Positions 47,276-59,200 of a stretch of 64,000 bases of DNA are shown here, in pieces. This stretch comes from Lycocorax pyrrhopterus obiensis. Taxonomy: Eukaryota > Chordata > Aves > Passeriformes > Paradisaeidae. Position 1 is the first letter of the stretch. The number at the start of each line of letters is the position of its first letter. The notes under the pieces are model-generated. The model was not told where the DNA came from and did no database searches. It saw only the letters and a program-made list of their open reading frames with translations. A program made the position numbers and the translations under genes. Where the stretch lies: assembly GCA_014706295.1 (NCBI GenBank), contig JACSVZ010000037.1, positions 4,464,001 through 4,528,000 of the forward strand. Direction: 5' to 3'.

Positions 47276-50200
47276 GTACGGCCGGAGGGGCGCGGGGAGG
47301 GAGGCAGGGAAGGAAGGAAGGAGGGAGGCAGGGCCATGGCGGGATGCGGCCCGCGGCGGCGGGAAGGCGCCACGCGGGGCCCGGGGCCCGGGCGGCCGCC
47401 CCGCGGGGGTGGGAGCAGCGCGGCCGCTCCTGGGGAGCCCCGCGAGGGTCTGTGCCCGTCCCCAGAGCGGGTGCGCGGGGCAGGGCTCCCCGCGTGGTCG
47501 GCGGCGGGAATGTGTGGGAGAATGGATGGGCGCGTTCTTCCGTGTGCCCGGGAATGGCTTTTGTGTGCCGGGCTGAGCATCCAGGACGCGCTGCGGTGGG
47601 AGCGGTGAGTGCGCCCATCGCTGCCCGCCCTCCGGCCCGCCGACCCCGCCGCGGGACGCGGCTCTGGGCGAGCGGGGTCTCCCCCGTTTGTTTCCTGGCG
47701 TCTTTGAGGCAGGGAGAGAGAAGATCCTGCTCCTTTGGCTGGTCGATGTGGGGTGAAGGAAAGATTGCTGGGGAACAGGTCTGTAGAATAACAACGGTGT
47801 TAGCACAGTGCTAGAACTTGGGGAGATTCCATACAAGTCAAAATTATTGATTAGGGACCAGAATTCTCTGGTTTCTTGTTTCTTAATTGCACAGAACGTT
47901 CCTGATCTTAGAACAAATTCAGACCAATTGAAAAGCAGGTTTGAAAAGCATCAGGAGAGATGTCATGATTCAGATCTCATAAAAGGAGAAAAGCTTAATT
48001 TGACAGATTCTAATCTAATAGTATGAAAGGAATGTGGGGATGTGTGGAATATGAGGCATTTCAGTCTTTATAGCAATAGACTTTGCAGTCTGCTCATCTA
48101 TTAAGTGCTTTTATTGAAGACAAGCCAGTCCCAAGGGCTCCCTATGTTAAGGTTCATTTCAAGTTTACGCTTTGCAAGAGAAGCATATTCCTACATCCTC
48201 AATATGATGCCTGAGGTTTGCTCTAAAGCATTTGCTGTTTATTTAACCATATCAATGATCAATGGGACATTAGCCCATATACAAGACTTGGCATTTCTGT
48301 GACAGATTTAGGGTAGCCAAGTAATCCAAGTGGCCTAAAGCAATCCCAGTGAAGCAGGCAAGATTTCTTTGACCCAGTTGAGGCTAACATGCCTTTTGAG
48401 GGAGGAGATTGGATTTGTTTTGCTCAAGTTCATCAAAAGGTCTCTGGAATGGAAAGCATTTCTCCCCAAGTCCTTAAAGACTGCTGGTAAATTCTTTCAG
48501 GTGACCTTGATAATTCTTTGAGGCTACATGTTTGTGTTTCTCAGTACAATTCTGATACTTCTACATTTCTTATTCTGCCTTAGTTAAATGAATCTTCCAT
48601 AGCCATCAGGAAGGACAGCATAATAAGGGATACAGACGTGATGTCAGACATAGATATGATGCTGCCTTTGCTTTTTGTTTATCAAGGAGATAAATTATTT
48701 GATGTCCGGATACGCACAGAACCTGGGGATGGTTATCACTGGGTCTGTGTCCCTGCCTGAGTCCACTGGACACCTTTTTCTGGTTGAGAGATCACTAAGT
48801 CTGGCTCTTGGGAGAGGACAGGCTGCATTGTAACTTATGACACCGTACTAGAAATTTGGTCTCATGGCTAAATCTTGTCTATAGGGGCTAGTTCTGAGCA
48901 CATGCATCTATATCATAGTTCACCTGCTGGAATCTAGGCAGCTGTGATGTGTTTTTCTTGCATTGGAAAATGGAGGTTAGTGTTGGGTCTGCACTGACAG
49001 ACCCCTTTACTGACAGGTGATGGACATGGGCACAACCTGGAGTTTGGCAGCTGTTATCTACCACCCAGGGGTTTCCTGGACCTCTGAATGAAGTGCTGCT
49101 ATTTAATTCTTGGTAGTACTTCCTGAGCCTCAAGAGCGAGAAAGGAAATCCTGTTTGGAAAAAGATGGAAAGGTCTTGAGTATACTGAGGATTTGGTCTC
49201 TGGTATTAGCAAGTTCTCAGGTAGGGTTTGACGTTGATGGTTTTTGCTTTATAGCACGACTGCTTTATTCATTTCTTCGCCAGTGCTTTCCACTTCTGTT
49301 ATCCTTGAAATTAGTGCTTCTACCTCTGTCATGTCATGGAATTTAGAGCCTGGGGGTGGGTAGAAGCGGAGGGGTGGTGTGTCTCATTTCCGTGAGTGCC
49401 AGAGGATGGTGCACAGCGGCGAGAGGGAGGGATTGGGGCAGGTTCTGCAGTACCTGGGACCTGGGCAATAACCTCCCTCAGAGAGTGGAGTTCAGGCTGT
49501 GCCCTAGGAGCAGCAGGGTTTGTGTTGTGGGGGTTGAACCCTACACGTTATATTTGCACAGCTTTTACACCTGTGGTAGTGAGATTGAACTAAAACAACA
49601 GGTGTTGTTGTCCACCCTTCACATGGCTGTTTTGACCTGTGCTTGGCTTTTGGACAGCAGTAGCTCATGGATAACTCAAGACTATTGACCTGGATTTGTC
49701 TGCTTTAAACTCTGGGTTGGTTTGGGGATTTTTTTTGCCTGTTAGTTTTAGCAGTGGTATTTTTAACTCAGATCAGTTGAGCCCCCTTGGCAGTGAAGAA
49801 AGTTGAGCAGGGAATATTCATTTTAAGAGGGGTGTGGGTGTTTGCATCTATTTTGAGATGAGAATCTGTCATCCTAGTAGCTCCAGCCATTTTCTTTCAG
49901 CATCTGGCAGGGAATCCTCTGTACATTCTGGCTTTTCAGTGCTTCATTTCAAGCATATCCTCATTGTTAGTGCCTAAACAGGAGGCTCAGACATTGCTTG
50001 AGGGTTTGATACTTTATGAACCAAGTTTCAAGGCATGGTCTATGGAAATGGGAGTGGGGAAAAATGTCAATTGTAGAGATCCATCTAGAGAAGTGATGGC
50101 TGAGAGAGAAGACCCACCTGGCTGTTTGGTTGCAGGGTGCCAGACAACACTTCTGCAGCATTCAGATGTTTCAGCAGCAGAGAACGTTTCCCACAGCTGG

Positions 50201-53200
50201 GAGAAGTTGCTCTCAACAGGGAGCACTTTGGCTACTCTGTTAGTTGCTCCCCAGGCCCTTGGTGAGCTCCCGTGCTCCATCGCCCTCTCTGCTGCTGCAG
50301 TGGAGCCGCACGGATTAATTCCCTGGTGGAGCTGGGCTGGTGGCAGCTGGCTCCATCTGTCTGCATAGCTGCCATAGCGAGCCCTGAGCAGCTGCCCTCC
50401 CCTGGAAGTGTGACTGGGACTGGTTCTGATAAACCCAGACAGCTGGGCTGTGGTGCCTTGACCTGCCAGGAAGCTCCTCTTGGGGATGGCACTGAGCGTC
50501 AAGACAAATGCAGAGCTTCTCTAGCAGGCAGGCTCAGGGGCTGGGCCACTGAAGTTCTTTGCTCAAACATCTGTCACAACCTGTTGTGGTGGGGTCACGT
50601 CACAGCTGTTTGTCTGTACTGGCTGTTGTTTTAACAGGATTGCTTTAGAAAACAAGGGGCTCATGGATCAAGGTCATTCGTCTTTATCCCTTCAGTTCTA
50701 GTGCATAAAAGCAGGGGAAGAAATGTTGATTCCTCAGTTCCTTTAGTACCTAAAGTTGTGAAGAAACAGCTGTTCACAGTGCTGGAACCTCAGGTTAATT
50801 TGATATGCCCTTGTCCTTGAAAACTTTCGACCAAACAGGGCGTCAGATAGAACTGTAACCATGAGCCCATTTCCTGGGTTTCTGAGCACTGTCACAGGCA
50901 GCTCTTGTGGATCCTGACTTCCTTTTCCTGGAATCCTGTGTATTAAGCATCAATTCTACTGCACCTTCTCATAGAATAACACTGCTGATTATGGAGAGGA
51001 CTTGTACCCGCAAATATGCTCCTGAAAAACAGTGAAATGGGTAATTCACAAGGTTGTTGTTAAAGTTCTGGCACGTCCATGGTACTAGGACAGAGGTGTG
51101 ACTGTCAGGCAGAGTTTATTTCCACTTTAACATTCTGTCTTCTCATTGCTAAAATGACTGCTCCAAGTCATATCACTAAGCACACGGAATGGGAAGATAA
51201 GATTGTTTTCCTGCATTTCCCTGTTTGAAAGCCGTTGCTTTCCTGCCCATCAGCTGAGCTCAGTGCTCCTGCCTGAGACGTTTCCTCTCCCGACAGGAAG
51301 AAGCCCACGCACGTGACAGTGAACTGCTGGTTCTGCAACCAGGACACGGTGGTGCCGTACGGGAACCGCAACTGCTGGGACTGCCCCAACTGCGAGCAGT
51401 ACAACGGCTTCCAGGAGGTACGGGGGAGCAGCAGGCTGGGATGCGCGTGCCCTGGGAGCCCTGCTCCTCGGATAGGGTGGTGCAGGTGTGGGGCAGCTGG
51501 ATGTCCAGCGGTTGGACAGCTGGCAGCTCTGTGCTGAGCACCCCTGAGCTCAGCACCTGAACTTGGAGAAAGAATCCACTGCGCTGGGGTGTGCTGACTA
51601 GAGAGACCAAGACAAATTTTCATCTCTTGCTTTAAAGGGCAAAAGTGGCCTTGACATATCTCTTAAGAATACTCTTTTTACTATATGGAACAATTCTTCT
51701 CTGGTTTTGTATTCTGTTAAATAGCAAAGCCTGTCTTAAGCTGAAATCCAGCACCACCATCTACTTGTGATAGGTGTGCAGGACAGTGGAGATGGGGGGA
51801 ACATGTGAAGCATTTTGTCTCTTTTTTTACTTATTTATTTTGTTACGTAGGTGAATGTTAATGAAATGCAGAGCTACTAACAGAGCTTAGGGAATCTTAC
51901 TGTCAACCTAGCTTTGATTTTACAATCGAATGTTTGCTTTCCCTCCTGCTTTTTGTCAGAATGGAGACTACAACAAGCCCATCCCTGCCCAGTACATGGA
52001 ACACCTTAACCACGTTGTGTCGGGCAGTGCAACTTTCTGTGACCCCACCAAACCACAGCAGTGGGTGAGCAGCCAAATTCTGCTCTGCAAGAAGTGCAAC
52101 AACCATCAAACCATGAAAATCAAACAGCTGGCTTCATTCTCACCAAGGGAGGAGGTGAGTGTTCGTTAGGGACTGCCATCACTGGAGAATGTTTGTCCGA
52201 GGCATTCCCATCCATGTGTCTGCTATTCCTGCTCTATTTGTTCCATGCTGCAGCCTAGCAAGTAGGAGGGAGAGCAGTTTCTCAGTGTGCTGTGGAATGA
52301 TGCTCCATTAGTCTTCAGGAGCACTGTGTGGCACTCCAGTGCAGAGAAGTTCCCTGATTAGTGTTGCAAATTTACCTAATTCTACTTCAAAGCTGGAATG
52401 TTCCCCTGTTCTAGATGAGCACTGGAAACTGAAGCTCAAGCTCAAAACATTTCTGAGATCATCTTACAACTCCAGTACTTCCCATGGCTGAGTTTATGGG
52501 ATCTGAGAGGCACAGCAGCCCACTATAGAAGCCTTAATAGATTTTGTTTTCCTGAGGCCCTGGCTGTGCTGCTCTGCATTTACTAGTGAAGTGGGAGAGG
52601 AATCCTCTGCAGCCACATGATTTCCCTGGTTAGGCATCTGTGCCTAGGAGGGCAAAGGGATTTTGCAGGTACAGCAACAGGATTTCCTGCTGAGCAACTT
52701 CTTGGCCTTCCCATTACTTAATATACATGGAGGATGGGCTTGTGGAGTTTCTCCTTCACAGTTTTATGTCTCCCTAAAGTTTCGTGCAGAGAATTTAGTG
52801 CTGCACTCCTTAGCCTTCAACCATGGTCAAGCCTTGGGGTTAGACTGTGCTGTAGTGTGATGTCTCCATCCTCTGGTTTGCCTAATCCAGTCTGCTTTGT
52901 GTAATTGTAATGAGTTTAATCAGAATGACTCCCAGAGAATAGATTGAAATTTGATCATGATAAATGAAAATATCTTTGTCTGATGCCCTTTCTCAGCTTT
53001 ATTTCTAGTCCCTGCCTCTTGCCAGACCTATCCAGTTGCTCAAGTACTGCCAGCCTTTGGCCCCTTTTTTGGCATTCAGTGAACTGCAGTGCCTGTGCCA
53101 GCTGGGAAACCTGGGATTGTGTTATCCAGCGTGCTTGGATAAGGGTGTCAGTGTGACAGCAGGGGCCTTGCACAGCATTTGAGGAGAGGAAGAGCAATTC

Positions 53201-56200
53201 TGGTTACTTGTGTCACCTATGTGGAGTTCATAAGATCTCAACAAAGACAGCAAAATTGGGCACAGAAATTCAACATCTGATATTGGGCCACAGCCGCCTT
53301 CTCCAAGGCTTTTTTGCCATCCCTTCTGGGACACGGAGTCTGGGTCAGCTCTGTGCGAAGCTGGTTGTATGCCTGGCCTGCAGCTTGGTCGCTGCCCAGG
53401 TCTGGTTTCAGGGAGCTGTCCCTGTGAGACTGGAGTCATGCTTTGTCCACCTGTCGATAGCAAATATGACAACTGGTGAGGGACCTGCACTTCCCACCTA
53501 CTTTCCCCCTCCTGCTCTCTCACCAGGGCAAGTATGATGAGGAGATTGAGGTGTACAAGCACCACCTGGAGCAGACCTACAAGCTGTGCCGCCCGTGCCA
53601 GGCTGCTGTGGAGTATTACATCAAACACCAGAACCGGCAGCTGCGGGCGCTGCTGCTCAGCCACCACTTCAGGCGCCGGGAGACGGACAAGAGCTACAGC
53701 CAGGTACGTGGGGACACGTGGCACAGGGGCAGGGACAGAGAGCTTTGTACCACTGCACCTGGGTCTGCAGCTGGGAAAGGGAGGCAGCAGCCCTGGGGCT
53801 CTCTAGCCCTGGGAGCTTGGGTGCATGGCAGCAGTTTAGAGGAGCACAGGAGAGTTGCCACAGATGCTCCTTAGTTTGAGGCTTTCCCCTTGCTGGTGTC
53901 ATTCAGTGCGGTTGCCAGAAGGTAAGTCTAATGTAATAACAGAGTGGAAGGAAAATAATGGGACAGGCAGAGAAGGGGAGGTAGGGAAGCCAATTTGTGG
54001 GTGCAGTGCAGGAAATTACAGGGTACAAGGGGAAGAAAGTAAAAAAGAACAATGGGAATTGAATTATGACCTTATCCTTGTTTCAGTGCCCTGCCTGACC
54101 TTGGTTTCTGCTCATATCTCTGCTGTTTCTCCTTGCTAGTCTACAATAATCCCATGTGGTGTCAGCCCAGTGCAGAGACTTAGAAGGACTTGAGCAGAAC
54201 AGTCCAGTAAACCATACAGTCTGGAAGTGTTTCCTACAGCACCGTTTCAAAACCTTGCTGCAATTCATTCAGCTTCTGACAAGGTGTTTCTGTCTTCCTC
54301 TGCAGAATTTGTGTTCATCCTCCTCTTCCACTTCCATCACCACACCAGCTCAGGTGATACTTCTGCGGTTCCTGGCCTTCCTCAGCTGTACGTTCCTGGT
54401 TCTGATGGCCTTGTACGGGTCAGGCAACCCCTTCTCCCTCAGCACAGCCGTCCCTGCCGCTGTCCCCTCGAGCCCTGTGCGGAACAGGACTGGCACGAGC
54501 CCCTGTGCAGGCGAGGGCTCGGTGAGGGGCTGGCGGGAGCTGCTGCGCCTGCTCCCGGAGCGCGTGGTGGAGAACCTGAGCGCGGCGTGGGCCTACGGCA
54601 AGAATCACCAGATGGCAGTGGCCGTGCTGGGGCTCTTCACCTGCCTGCTGGCCATGTTCCTGGCTGGGCGCATCAGGTGGGTGTGCTCGGCTTCTGTCTC
54701 ACTTCAGACTGCTTTACTGGGAGCTGTCTAGTCCTGTGTTGCCTCGGTGATCCAGGGGTAAACATTTTCCAGAATGGCACACGTAGTACTGCGTGCCTTG
54801 ATTGATTCAATTTAAGCTTGAATTACTGTGAATGAAAAGTTGCCTGCGCACCTCTGGTAGAAAGTGGAACTGATCTACTCAGACACTTGCCCAGCAGCAG
54901 GCAGGGCTGCCCGTGATGTGCTGTAGTCAGGGGCAGTACAGAACCTGCTCAGTCTGGGTACCCTCCCCACCTTCCCTCTCTTTCCTCAGGACCGAGCTGG
55001 TTCACTGGTGTTGAAACTCTTGTTTGGTTTCTTTTCCCATCGCAGGCTCCGGCGAATCGACGCGTTTGCTTCAGTCCTGTGGTTCGTAGTGATGAGTCTG
55101 CATTTGGCCGAGAGGTACCTGAAGGTGGACACGCCCAGCTGGCTGGACACGGCCAAGTTTGGCACCACGTCCCTGTGCTGCCTGGTGGGCTTCACCGCAG
55201 CCGTGGCCACGCGGAAGTCAACGGGCCAGCGGAGATTCCGGCCCCGAAGGTCAGAGCCAGAGCAGTGACGCTGGGGGAAGGAGGAAAAAAGCCTTGTGAA
55301 CTCTTTGCGACTGGTGCTTCTCTCTCTTCTTGTTATTTTCCCTTCCTCTGTTTCTCTTTTTTAAGGTTAGATAAGCAGTGAAGATCTTTTCTTCCTTTAT
55401 ATATATATACACACACACGTGTATATATATGTGTGTGTATATATATATACATATATATAAAATTTTTTCCCCATCCTTGCTTACCACTGTGCTAGCTGCT
55501 CGGAGCATTTCCACTGCTAGCCATGGAAGCTACTCGTGCTGCCTCCATTCTCTCTTCCTCCTGCATCCTACGTCAGCAGTACAAATATCCAGCTTCCCCA
55601 AAGTCAGTTCTTCCAGCAGCTGCCTCACAAACTGCTCCATAAATGCAGCCTCCTCCCCCTTCTGCTCCTCCAGCCAAAGAGAGATTCTGGCTCCTCCTGT
55701 CCTCCTGGTTCTTCTCACTGCCTCTCCATCCTTAGCCACTCACAGAGGAACCCTCTGCCCTGATCCACCATGGGGCCCAGGCCACCTTCACTTTCCTAAT
55801 GGTGCTGGTCATTTTAATTTGGAACTGATGGGAACTTGCCTCTGGATTTGGAGTCCTCGTTAAGGCGTGCTGTGGTGCCCAGGCACGCGAGAAGGGGACC
55901 ACACAGAGCCCATAACCTGGTTCTTCTTGCCTTCCACTGTGTAGCATTACTTACCTGCATCCTCTCTCGCTCTGCCCTTCTCCTGGCTCCTGTTTTAAAT
56001 GGAGAAGTGTCTTAAGTGCTTTTGACTGGAACTTCATTAATTTATTCAAAAAGGTGCTTTAAAAAGTCATGTAGCTCAGGGTGTCTTAATACCTGAAAGT
56101 ATTCAGCTGTTTGAGGTTAAATTTTCAGATTTACCAGTGGTTGTTGCCTTCAATGCCAGTTTTCTTTGGGTTTTTTACCCGCCTGCTCCCTGAGCAACAT

Positions 56201-59200
56201 GTGTGTACAAGCACAACTGGATAAAAATGCATTTGTTCCTCCACTCCTATAGCCTTAGAAAGAGAAAAAAATATGGGACTGACAACCTCATGCTGTGATA
56301 TCTGGTCAGCTTTCATTGTGCATCACTACTCAGTCAGTGTTTATTGCTGAGAACACAGATGGAAAGGGTGTGCTGTACGGGGGGCTGAGAGCTCTGCTGT
56401 GGGACTGCATGGCAACACAGATGCATTTTTTGGGTTACTTGCAGGGCTTGTTTTTGTAGTCTGGCATTGTGCTAATACTGCTGAAAAAAGGTGTCTGGAA
56501 ATTGTGACTTGGAGTTGAGTGCCTGGCAGTCCTCTGCTGAGAGCTGGGGTGGCTGGGTATTACTGTGTGGGGAGGAAGGAACTTCCAGCTGTTTGGGTTT
56601 TTTAGGATTAACTTGTTGGGGCCTCTGAGGATAAGCAGTCTGATTATCCTGCACAGTTGTTTGAAAGGCACTCCACTGAGCTTCTCATATGGATTTTGGT
56701 CTTTCAAGAGGACACAGCACTTTTACAGAATGTCTGCTATTTTCTTCTGTTCAGAATAGCACAGTGGAACTCACCACCCTAATAGTGCAATACAAGATAA
56801 TTGGGTGTTGTGATCTTCCAGTGTATAAACTATAAAATAATCAGAATGGAGCTCTCACTGTGAAGTATCTGCAACTCCTGCTGAAAAATGCAGACACTAC
56901 TGAGTGCTGCAGATGCTGGTGAAATTAGAGGAGCTTTTTTAAAGGAAACAAAAGCTGTCTCCTAGCTGTTTGTACTCACTGTTCCTCGAACTGGTGTTCA
57001 TTGTGAAAGCACGAAGGCAGCACTGCCAAAAGCTCTGAAATTCGTTACCAATAAGCCAGGCTGAGTCATGGGAAGGTGCAGCTCCTGGCTGTGTGCCTGT
57101 AACTTGGCAAGGGAATGGCCACACAGACCTGCTGCCCACCTGGGCTCTCCTTTGGAACCTTTTTCTGGTGCCTTTAGAGAACTGCAATATCCACCTCCAA
57201 GCTAACAGAACCTGGCTCCATTCTGGTGCTTGTGAATGATGCTGAGGGTTGTTTACTTACTTACCCACAAAAGGAATCCAGCACCTGCAAAGTCTGGTTC
57301 CATCTTCCATGTTCCCATCACTTGTTAATCCTGACCCAAAACATTTGTCTTCCAGCCCACAGGCACAGAAAACCTTGAGCTATTATGGCCATTAAGTGAA
57401 ATAAGGCATCCAGACTCTTTTTTTAATTCCTTCCTTCTTCCTGCTTCAGGACTTCCAAATTTTCCTCATAAAGTACATGTAAGAAAAGACTGATGTTTCT
57501 ATTTAGCTGTGATTGTCTTCTGCACTTACCTGTACAATTTGGATTGAAAGTTCCTCTTGCTGTTCTCCTGTGAGATGTGTCCAAGTGATGGGAGGAATCT
57601 CATGTTTGAAGGATATTTTGAAAAGGCTGAAAGGAGGGGTGTGAGCAGCTGATGGTAATGTCATGCCTGATTTGTGTCAGCAATATCCTTTTATTAATAA
57701 GAATGAAATGAATCTGTCCAAAGTTTCTTGCCCAGTAGTAAGGAAGCTCTCAGTGGCAGCTTCTAAAAATGGCTGGCAGCCTCTTCAGATGTTTTATTTT
57801 CAGGAGCTGAAAGTCAAGGCTGTGCTAAGCTTCACTGTGTCCTGTTTCATATCTCCTCTCAGTAGCTGTTTTCCTCCCCTCTTTTTAGGAGCACTTTGGT
57901 TTTTTCTTTCAATTTAAACTTGGCTCATCCTCGAGCTCCCTGGGGTCAGGCACCTTTTGTGATGTTTTGCTCTTAAATGTTATGTTTGTTTACCATGCCT
58001 GTTCTTTTCTCTTCTTCTCTTTTTCCCTGTGCAGTGCTGGGATGGGATGGGGAGGATGCACACTAAATATTGGGAACAGGCAGTTGGTAGAACTGTGGGA
58101 AGGAGAAGATTTACACTGTGAAGCCTGAATAATCCTGTTGAGGAATATTTTAGCTCTGCTTGCACAGCAAGTGCAAATCTATACTGAGTTTAAAGTCCTT
58201 TAATCTGGGAGATATGTTAACTGCCAGTGACATACAAGCAAGAAATCAGTTTGTCTTCGCTTTATGCAGATTAATATAAATGAAGTATATTTACTAGTTG
58301 CACTGATTTATATGTCAGAACATCAGAAAGCTACTTTGTTTTATGGCCAAGCTGTACAACTGATGTCTGTGGTGCTTTGCTCACAACTTACAATTGAAGA
58401 ACTTTTGCACTTGTAATTGGGAAAATTTCAAAGGTGAAACAAAATAACACAATACATATTGAAGTGGGGTTCAATTTTAATGCCAAAGAAGCTTTTGTTT
58501 TTGCTCAGGTGTCAGCTTATTTCCCCCACTTCTCGGTGCCTCAGCATGTCTGTGCTGCTGCTTCTAAAAACAACAAAAACCTCAGAGCCTCAAAACCAAA
58601 CTTGCAGCAATTGAATTTTTGGTGTTTTAGAGACTCTGATGCTGACAGTCTCCTCTCTTTCTGCTTGTCTCACATGCTTTTGCTGATGGTGGAGGATGAT
58701 GGATCTTTTGGGGTAAGGGAAGAAAGGAGGAGAAGGGTGCGTTTTGTCCAGAGGTGTTCTGATTTATAAAATGTAGCATTCAATCTGTACCAGTTGTGTC
58801 TCAGACAATGGGCCCTGCAGATGAGTCATAAATTAGCAGTATTCTGCTGTTGACTGTGGAAAAAAAAATAGTCAAACCACTACTGCCTTTACTGAGACTG
58901 TTCTTGCCACACCTGATTTCCAAGCCAAATAGGCTGTTCTAGACACTGCCTTGCCATAGGTTCTGTATGGAAGGTGCTTTGCATTTTTCACTCAGCAGTT
59001 AGATATCATCTGTGTCATCTAGGTGTAGATATCTTAGGTACATCATCTAACTGCGTGAGTGCTTGCCCCACGGCGAGTCCAGCAGGAGAAAATGTGTGTT
59101 TTGGTGCACAGTGCTCCTGTCCTGTGCAGCTGAGGTGCTATTTTGTGTGACACATTTCTTTCTGCTGGGTGGGATAAGAGCTAACAAAGGCTTGGTAACT

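Larger units (their letters stand above)
46830..47680 (+). promoter_or_regulatory. TMEM201: CpG-island promoter of TMEM201
   Basis: Very CpG-dense block around exon 1. Contains a pair of AP-1 sites in an inverted repeat (47054-47115), GC-box-like runs (ggggcgggacggggggcgg near 47130-47148) and no TATA box. The start codon follows about 90 bases after the second AP-1 site. A purine-rich GGAA/GGGA run (about 47297-47333) lies in the first intron. Confidence 0.85.

Noticed and set aside
46595..47608. Open frame of 337 codons on the + strand
   Set aside because: It runs through a CR1 tail, the TMEM201 promoter and exon 1 in a frame other than TMEM201. Its Arg/Ala/Pro/Gly-rich content is what CpG-island DNA gives by chance.
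46902..47618. Open frame of 238 codons on the - strand
   Set aside because: Antisense shadow of the TMEM201 CpG island; low-complexity Pro/Ala/Arg composition and no domain.
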